Below are positions 57,689-64,000 of a DNA stretch of 64,000 bases, piece after piece; the stretch's first letter is position 1, and the number at the start of each line of letters is the position of its first letter. Made by a program: the position numbers and the translations under genes. Source of the stretch: Cryptomeria japonica (Eukaryota; Streptophyta; Pinopsida; Cupressales; Cupressaceae); contig NC_081410.1 in assembly GCF_030272615.1 (NCBI RefSeq), positions 116,261,140 to 116,325,139 of the forward strand. Reading direction: 5' to 3'. A model generated the notes under the pieces. The model saw only the letters and a list, made by a program, of their open reading frames with translations. It did not search any database and was not told the origin of the DNA.

Positions 57689-58956
57689 TTAGGTGTAAAA
57701 CCATTTGAGGTGCATGTTGTTGATTAGATCTACTAGTGGTTCTCCTTTTGAAGTAGCCAACTGATATGCCCCAGACCCAAATACAGCAGTGATAACATAT
57801 GGACCCAGCCAATTTGATTCAAACTTTCCTTGATGTTCTCAGTTGGGTTGATTATGAGTATTTTCTCGAAGAACAAAATCACCTACCTCGAATGTACGAG
57901 GGCTAACTCGATGATTATAACTTCTACTCATGTGCTGCTGATAGGCTTTGAGGTGGTTGTATGCAGCTTGTCGTTTCTCGTCAAGTAGCTCTAAGTCCTG
58001 AAGACAGGATACTCTGTATGCTTCATCATCTATGAGATTGTGTAAGGAAACCCGTAGTGATGGGATCTCAACCTCAATAGGTAAAATAGCTTCTACACCA
58101 TAGACCAGTGAGTAGGGAGTTGCGCCTGTAGGGGTTTGAATGCTAGTTCGATATGCCCATAGTGTTGGATTCAATTGAACATGCCAATCACGTCCGACAT
58201 CATTGACTGTCTTCTTGAGGATTCTCAATATGTTTTTATTTGATGCTTTAGCCTAACCATTGCCTTGTGGGAAATAGGGGGTGGAAAAGCGGTGTTGGAT
58301 ATGAAATTTCTCACAGAGTTCATTGACATCCTAATTTTTTAAAGGAAGACCGTTATCTGTGATGATAGACATAGGTACACCGTACCGACAGATGATGTAA
58401 TTGAGGATGAATGAGGCAATCTGCTTGCCGGTAACTTGGGTAAGTGGAACAACTTCGATCCACTTTGTGAAGTATTCGGTGGTAGTAATAATGAATTTAT
58501 GGCCATTGGATGAAGATGGATGGATTTTACCCACAAGGTCAAGGCCCCATTGACAAAAAGGCCATGGTGTTGTGATTGGTTGTAATTCTTGTGCTGGTGC
58601 ATGTATCAGGTCTCCATGAACTTGGCATTTCTTGCACTTTCTGACAAAGTAGTAGGAGTCTTTTTCCATAGATGGCCAATAGTATCCATTGCGTAGGAGT
58701 TTCTTGGCTAGTGACGGACCGCTTGCATGAGTTCCAAAAATTCCTTCATGTACCTCTTCCAAGGCCTTTGTTATCTCATCTTGTTGCAGACATCGAAGGA
58801 GAGTACTATCAAGACTACATCGGTATAGGGTTTCGGCAATAATGGTATATCGAGTAGTTTGGCGAATGAAGGTTTTACATTGGTTATTCGATTGGTTAGG
58901 AGGAAGGGTGTGATCGTGGAGATAGGTGTAGAACTCACTGTACCATGGGGATTCGG
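57689..58956 (-). pseudogene. int: Element C integrase
   Basis: The zinc region ('HEGIFGTHASG', CKKC) and both catalytic Asp blocks ('GLDLVGKI', 'SIITDNGLP') are open. A break near 58330 follows. The third catalytic residue is lost: where A has GNGQVEASNK, C reads GNG-stop-AKASNK (near 58245-58260), so Glu became Lys. The GPY part is near 57800, and the end is LKWFYT at 57689-57691. Confidence 0.85.
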
Positions 58957-60043
58957 AACCGACAAGGCAACATATCATCTCAGATTCGGGGATATCATAA
59001 GCGGGGATCCAAAGTTGTTCTACCAAGAACTCATAGCGTGTTGAATTTTGCGGAAGATCTAGGAGAGAGGCTATGGTAGCCATAGCGTCAGCAACTCGAT
59101 TCTGATCTCTGGGTATTTTCTCAAAGGTAATTGTAGTAAATGATGCCTTTAGACTGTCCACCATTTACTTGTATGGCATGAGTTTATCATCCTTGGTTTG
59201 ATATTCATTTGTTGCTTGTCGAATGACCAGTTGTGAGTCGCCATATACTTGTAATTCTTGTAATTTCCATTGTACGGCTAGCCTAAGTCCTGTGATCAAG
59301 GCCTCATACTCTGCTATGTTGTTTGTGCATGGAAATGTGAGCCTGTAAGATTTTGGGATGTTGTCACCTTGAGGTGTGATAAACAGAATGCCTGCCCCCG
59401 AGCCATGCCTAGTATACGAACCATCAAAGTATAGTTTCCATGGTTGTGTTGTTGTGGTCATGAATAGCTCTTCATCTGAAAAATTGGAAATGAGAGGAAG
59501 ATCGCCTATGAGTGGTGCATCGACCAACTGATCTGCAATAACTTGACCTTTGTTAGCTTTACAGTCCACATACTCGATGTCAAATTCACTGAGAATCATT
59601 ACCCATTTGGCCAAGCGTCCTGTCAATGCTGCTTTGTTGAGTAAATACTTTAGTGGATCAATCTTTGCAATGAGTTGTACCTTGTGTGTTAACGGATAGT
59701 GCCTTAGTTTTGTTGCTTCTAAGATTACTGCTAGGCAAGCTCGCTCAATAGGGGTGTAATTGAGTTCATAGCCCACCAGTGTACGAGAGATGTAGTAAAT
59801 AGCACATTCTTTCCCTTCTGCATTATGTTGTGCCAATAGCACACCCAATGCTGTACTTGTTGTGGAGATATAGAGTAACAGAGGCCGACTTGGATCTGGT
59901 GGGATCAGCAATGGCATATTCATGAGATAATCTTTTAGCATTTGGAATGCTTGCTAGCATCTGGCATCCCACTGAAAGTGGATGTTCTTGTGTAATAGGT
60001 GTGTAAAAGGATGAGACTTATCTGCCAGTTGTGCAATGAATCT
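58957..60043 (-). pseudogene. Element C RNase H and second RNase H
   Basis: The frame 59165-59941 covers RNase H ('LYISTTSTALGVLLAQ', 'GYELNYTPIERACL') and the second RNase H start ('LYFDGSYTRHGSGAG', 'VYGDSQLVIRQ'). After a TAA/TAG at about 59163-59165 the second RNase H ends with 'IPRDQNRVADAMA'. A TAG near 59955 and the TGA at 60044-60046 break the link to RT. Confidence 0.85.
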
Positions 60044-60763
60044 TCAGATGGATTGTAGCCATCCTTGTAATGTTCTTAGCTGACTGATATTCTTTGGTGG
60101 TGGCATGTCCATGATTGCTTTGACCTTTGCTGGGTCAACCTCAATACCTTTACTTGAGACAATGTATCCTAGAAGCTTCCTGGAGGTTACTCCAAAGACA
60201 CATTTCTTTGGGTTGAGTCGAACATGGTATTGTTCCAGTCTATCAAAGATTTTATCTAATATGTCGAGATGACCTTCTCTGGTGAGTGATTTTTCTAGTA
60301 AGTCATCAACATAATCTTCCATCATAGTATGCATCATGTCATGGAAGATAGTAGTCATTGCTCGTTGATAGGTCGCTCCTGCATTTTTTAGACCGAAAGG
60401 CATTACATTCCAACAATATGTGCCCCATGGACATGTGAAGGCTATCTTTTGTTGATCCTCTGGTGCGATTTTTATCTGATTGTATCCTGAAAAGCCATCC
60501 ATGAGTGAAAGCATGGCATGTCCCGCTGTTAGGTCCACTATGATGTCGATGTTTGGTAGGGGGAAGTCATCCTTAGGAAATGCCTTATTCAGATCTCTGA
60601 AGTTAGTACAAATGTAGATGCCCCCTTTTGGTTTGCCGACAGGAACAACGTTGGAGATCCAATCTGCATAATCAATTGGTCTAATGAAACCAACATCTAG
60701 GAGTTTCTTGAGTTCTATTTTGACTAGTACTGCAATCTAAGGATGCATCTTGCGAAGCTTCTA
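60044..60763 (-). pseudogene. pol: Element C reverse transcriptase
   Basis: 'LSLMDGFSGYNQ', 'FTCPWGTYCWNVMPFGL' and YVDD (near 60310) are intact. Stops at 60737-60739 and 60761-60763 are TAG where element A keeps CAG. The TGA at 60044-60046 sits at the same codon as 32615-32617 in A. Confidence 0.88.
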
Positions 60764-63005
60764 CTTGACAGGCTTGGCTCCTTTTGCTATGGTGAGGTGA
60801 TGCATGACTAAATCAGGATCAAGTCCGGGCATGTCTGCATATGACCATGCAAAGTTGATCTGACACTTTTGAAAGAACTCTACAAGCTTAGGTTGTTCCT
60901 CTGGAGTTAAAAGAGATGCCAGATATATGAGGTGAGGAGTTTCAGGAGTCCCCACATTGTATTCTTTGGTTTCTTCAATGAGAATCATTGATCGTTCCTG
61001 TTGTGTACTAGCAGGGAGAATGTCAAACCCTTCATCCTCATGCACCTCAGAGAGGTTTTCACCATTGGATACGTTCTTTCTTTTTACTTTTGTTGAATCA
61101 AACAGTGTCATGGTGTGGTTTTCACTGGAAGATCCATGTTTTATTGTTATATTTTTGCAGCTGAAAGGTTTGGCATCTGCCTCGAAGTATGCTGCGCTAT
61201 TAAGTTCAATGGCAAATCCAGCTTTGTGATCCCCACTTGGCATGTTATCCCTTAATTCCAAAAAGTCAATGATGGCCTCATCATTTTGGAAGAGGTCAAG
61301 ACATTGGGGATTTGGTTGGTTCCATTCGATGAGTTCAGGATGGATAATGTGCGTTACTTCATCGATTAGGTTAAGTTCATTAGACGTATCAGTGAGGGTT
61401 AAGACGTTATGGTGAAGGTTGTTGATGGTACTCTCCCTGTCAGAATTAGGCATTGGATGAGACATAGGGTCTGTGGAATATGTTTCTAGCTCAGGAACCC
61501 AAGAAGTCTTTATCTGTGCTTCTCCGTAAACAGGGATGTCTTTGCGGGGTGGAGGTATCGATGTGTCTTCCTCATCTAAAGTGTTAAGTTGTATGGAATC
61601 AAATTCCCATTCATGTGAGTTGGTCTCTGAATCACTTTCCAGTATCTGATTACTATACCATATTGGGATGTCCTTTGTGTTAAATACTGCAGGTGTGATC
61701 GGTGCTGCAGGAAGGATGATGGGGATCAAAGAATCTAATATGGGTAGTATCGTTAGTGTTGACTCAGTTGCTTTTGTTGGAACTGTTGGTGTTGTAGATG
61801 TTGTTGCGGGTTCTAATACAGTTGCTGCTGCTAATGGTGCTTTTGATGTTATTGCTACTGCTAATGGGATTACTGGTTTGTTTGGTGGGATGTTTGGCAT
61901 TGTAGATGGTTGTGTTGGGATTTTGAGCCTCGGTGGGGTAGTTGCGATGGTGTTTGATGCTGCTTTGATAATGAAAGGTGTCCTTTTTGCAATAGGTTGA
62001 TATAGCAGTTTCCTAGGTTTTCCTTTGAATCCGAGCTTAGGAAAGATTGCCTTTTCGAAGCCTAGGCCTGTATTATCTTTGGGCTTTAATTCTGGCAACA
62101 ATGGCTCATGTCTTCCTTGTTGGCAAGATCCCAAAGCACTCTGACCATCGTAACCTATCCTTTGCATAATGAGGAGGCCTTTTCCATATTGATCTGTGGG
62201 AAGTGTAGCTTGCGGCATATCAGTGGGGATGGGATCTTTATAGATCCATTCCGCTAAGTCCTCATCTTGGGTTTCTTCTTCTTGACTCTTTCCAAGGATG
62301 AAAGGCGTTAAAGCACATGCTGGCGTGATCAGTGGATATTGGAGTAATTGCTGCGGTTTGTCATATGTTCTAGGAGAAGTGGGCATTTGTCCCACACAAA
62401 AGAGTTGACTCAAATTGTATTCCCCAGGACCTTCCTCTGCTATTTTCATCTTAAGCTTTTCTTGCTTGGGTATAGTGGTGTTCGAACTGGCAAGAGAGGC
62501 TAGACTTATATATGATGTGGAGGGGATGGCTTCTCTATGATTAGGAACGGTAATCTCTGGTTGATGGCTGATATTATGACAATATGCAAAGGGATTTGCA
62601 TCGCCCAGGATTGTGATCTCTACACGGTTATGTGGGAACTTGATACATTGATGGTAGGTAGATGGAATGGCTTGCATGGCATGTATCCAAGGTCTTCCTA
62701 ACAATAGATTGTATGGTAGAGGAAGGTCCAAAACCTGACAGATGATGTGTTTCACCATAGGGTCCACTCAGATTGGCAGTACCACTACTCCTTTGGAGGA
62801 ATGCTCTGCATCATCATAGGCCTTAATTGTGATTTTCTTGTGAGGATCCACGGATTCAATGGCATATCCCAATGCCGTGACTAACTGCAGTGTACAAATA
62901 TTTAGGCCTGCTCCATTATCGATCAAGACTCGCTTGATCCTATGTTGGTTGATAAAGCCTTCAATGTGTAGCGAAGCATTATGAGGTTGCTGGAAGGAAG
63001 AGTTG
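60764..63005 (-). pseudogene. pro: Element C protease and gag-pol linker
   Basis: A continuous 668-codon frame to 62767 includes 'NLLLGRPWIHA', the Pro/Thr/Ala/Ile-rich linker and the N-terminal edge of RT ('GLDPDLVMHHL'). The protease active site 'RVLIDNGAGLNICTL' lies upstream at about 62890-62940, separated by a TGA near 62770 (CGA in A). A 1-bp shift near 63020 precedes it. Confidence 0.8.
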
Positions 63006-64000
63006 TCACTTTCGGAAAAAATTGAGACAAGGTGATGACTTTAGACTTCCAACCATGGCTTGAAATTGGTCTGTATTTACGTTAGCAGGGACTGACGCCT
63101 CTTGGAGAGCTTGATCCAAGATTGTTTTATGAGATGGAGATAGGCACAATAGCTCTAAAATGGATATAAGCACAGGCATTTTATCTAATTGTTCCACAAG
63201 ATTGTACTGCTTTGGTATGGAGGTGGTGCCTTGTGGAGCTTCCTTTATGGTAACCTTGTCGCGATGTGTAACAACATTGCAATTTGAGCTGGGATTCTCG
63301 ATGGTTGTAGTTGCAACTTGTTCATTGGCATCATACAGGTGATTTACAGTATAATTATACGTAGCCTGTGTATAATCAGTGGTATCAGTGCCTCTCCTAG
63401 AAGTGGAAGGACCCCTTTGATCTTGTGATGGAAGTGGATTTTTGAACATCAGATGATCATTGTTTGTTGTTTTTGGGTCATGTCCTTCGATTTCAATTTC
63501 ACCTTGGCCAATAAGATCCTGAATAAGATCTTTCAATCTATGACAATTACTTGTCTTGTGTCCTCTCCCTTGGTGGAAATCACAATGTTCAGTATCTCTC
63601 CACCATGCAGGTTTGACCTGAGGCTCATAGTTTGATGTTTTAGGTAGAGTGACCAAATTTTGAGAAATTAGTTGTCGCAATACTGTTTCGATGGGTTCCC
63701 CTAAGGGAGTGTGTGTTCATTTTTATTTTTGCTGATGAGGTCTAGGCTCATCGTGAGATGTGATGCAACCTTGATTTGAAGGAACATTTGTGTTAGTCTG
63801 AGGTGGAGGATTCTGTCCTGCAAATCGAACCACAGGTTGTGCACTTTTGATAGTTCTGGCATCCACAACCCCATTGTTGACGATATTCTTGTTTTTGTTC
63901 CAGAAACTTGGTTTGTCACTATTGAAGTGTGGGCGAGGACTATCCTTTGGTTCATTGTAGATTTTGATAAGTCCTTTCTTGATGAGGGCCCGCTCACATT
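63006..64000 (-). pseudogene. gag: Element C gag, C-terminal part (runs off window)
   Basis: Contains the C-x2-H-x4-H-x4-C motif ('CDFHQGRGHKTSNC') near 63575 and the 'VRFAGQNPPPQ' linker near 63830. Two stops near 63715-63725 are not in A. The capsid-type core lies beyond 64000. Confidence 0.8.

Larger units (their letters stand above)
50535..64000 (-). mobile_element. Element C: second Tat-lineage element of family A, truncated by window end
   Basis: It has the same order as A from the 3' LTR through the antisense PMD gene, AGCGCT array, integrase, RNases H, RT and protease to gag, which runs off the window. It inserted into E at catta. Its protease-linker frame is more intact than A's, but its antisense gene and integrase are worse. 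Confidence 0.93.

Noticed and set aside
62767-63680. Reading elements A and C as autonomous, active copies
   Set aside because: Multiple stops and frameshifts in gag, pol and integrase, and loss of the integrase catalytic Glu in C, make activity implausible.

Overview
This is intergenic plant DNA with no tRNA, rRNA or host protein-coding gene that I can support. It is almost entirely nested LTR retrotransposons, plus a LINE fragment and long CT/GA low-complexity tracts. Initiator-Met tRNA primer sites, Tat-type Ty3/gypsy pol domains with a second RNase H, a plant mobile domain, and many CAG-to-TAG differences between copies all indicate a seed plant. The nesting depth suggests a large genome such as a conifer, but the species cannot be fixed from sequence.

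Layout: 1-1120 is the 3' part of a copia-type LTR. 1121-2662 is a decayed LINE reverse-transcriptase fragment (- strand). 2663-4770 is AT-rich unknown. 4775-5942 is pyrimidine-rich and switches at 5943 to a purine-rich tract (to 6890). Two copia-LTR-like remnants (6891-8458, 9213-9842) flank a second GA tract containing about 108 AG units.

From 9843 onward there is a Russian-doll structure. Element E (+ strand, non-autonomous gypsy-like, 5' LTR 9843-11015) is split by element D (11217-46717, - strand, a related family). D's 3' LTR holds a solo LTR (11960-13151) of family B. D's body is split by element B (15140-41615, - strand, copia-type primer site, net 8.0 kb, no pol). B's 5' LTR is split by element A (23098-41567, - strand, 18.47 kb Tat-lineage Ty3/gypsy). 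E is split again at 50534 by element C (50535 to beyond the window end), a second copy of A's family. Target-site duplications support the nests: gaatg for A, ctaac for B, attct/attat for D and gaagg/aaagg for the solo LTR. LTR divergence judged by eye rises with nesting depth.

Elements A and C carry gag, protease, RT, RNase H, a second RNase H and integrase on the - strand. Between integrase and the 3' LTR they carry an oppositely oriented, TATA-bearing, intron-containing plant-mobile-domain gene. Its intron contains a striking array of the palindrome AGCGCT every ~20 bp (16 copies in A, 15 in C, with the spacing pattern conserved). Element A has a second, oppositely oriented AGCGCT array in its leader about 80 bp from the primer-binding site. 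This paired array system is the best candidate for something undescribed. A second candidate is element B, whose body encodes a coiled-coil/five-zinc-knuckle gag and a ~1,120-codon ORF of unknown function in place of pol. All coding regions seen are broken by stops or frameshifts, so activity today is unlikely for these copies.
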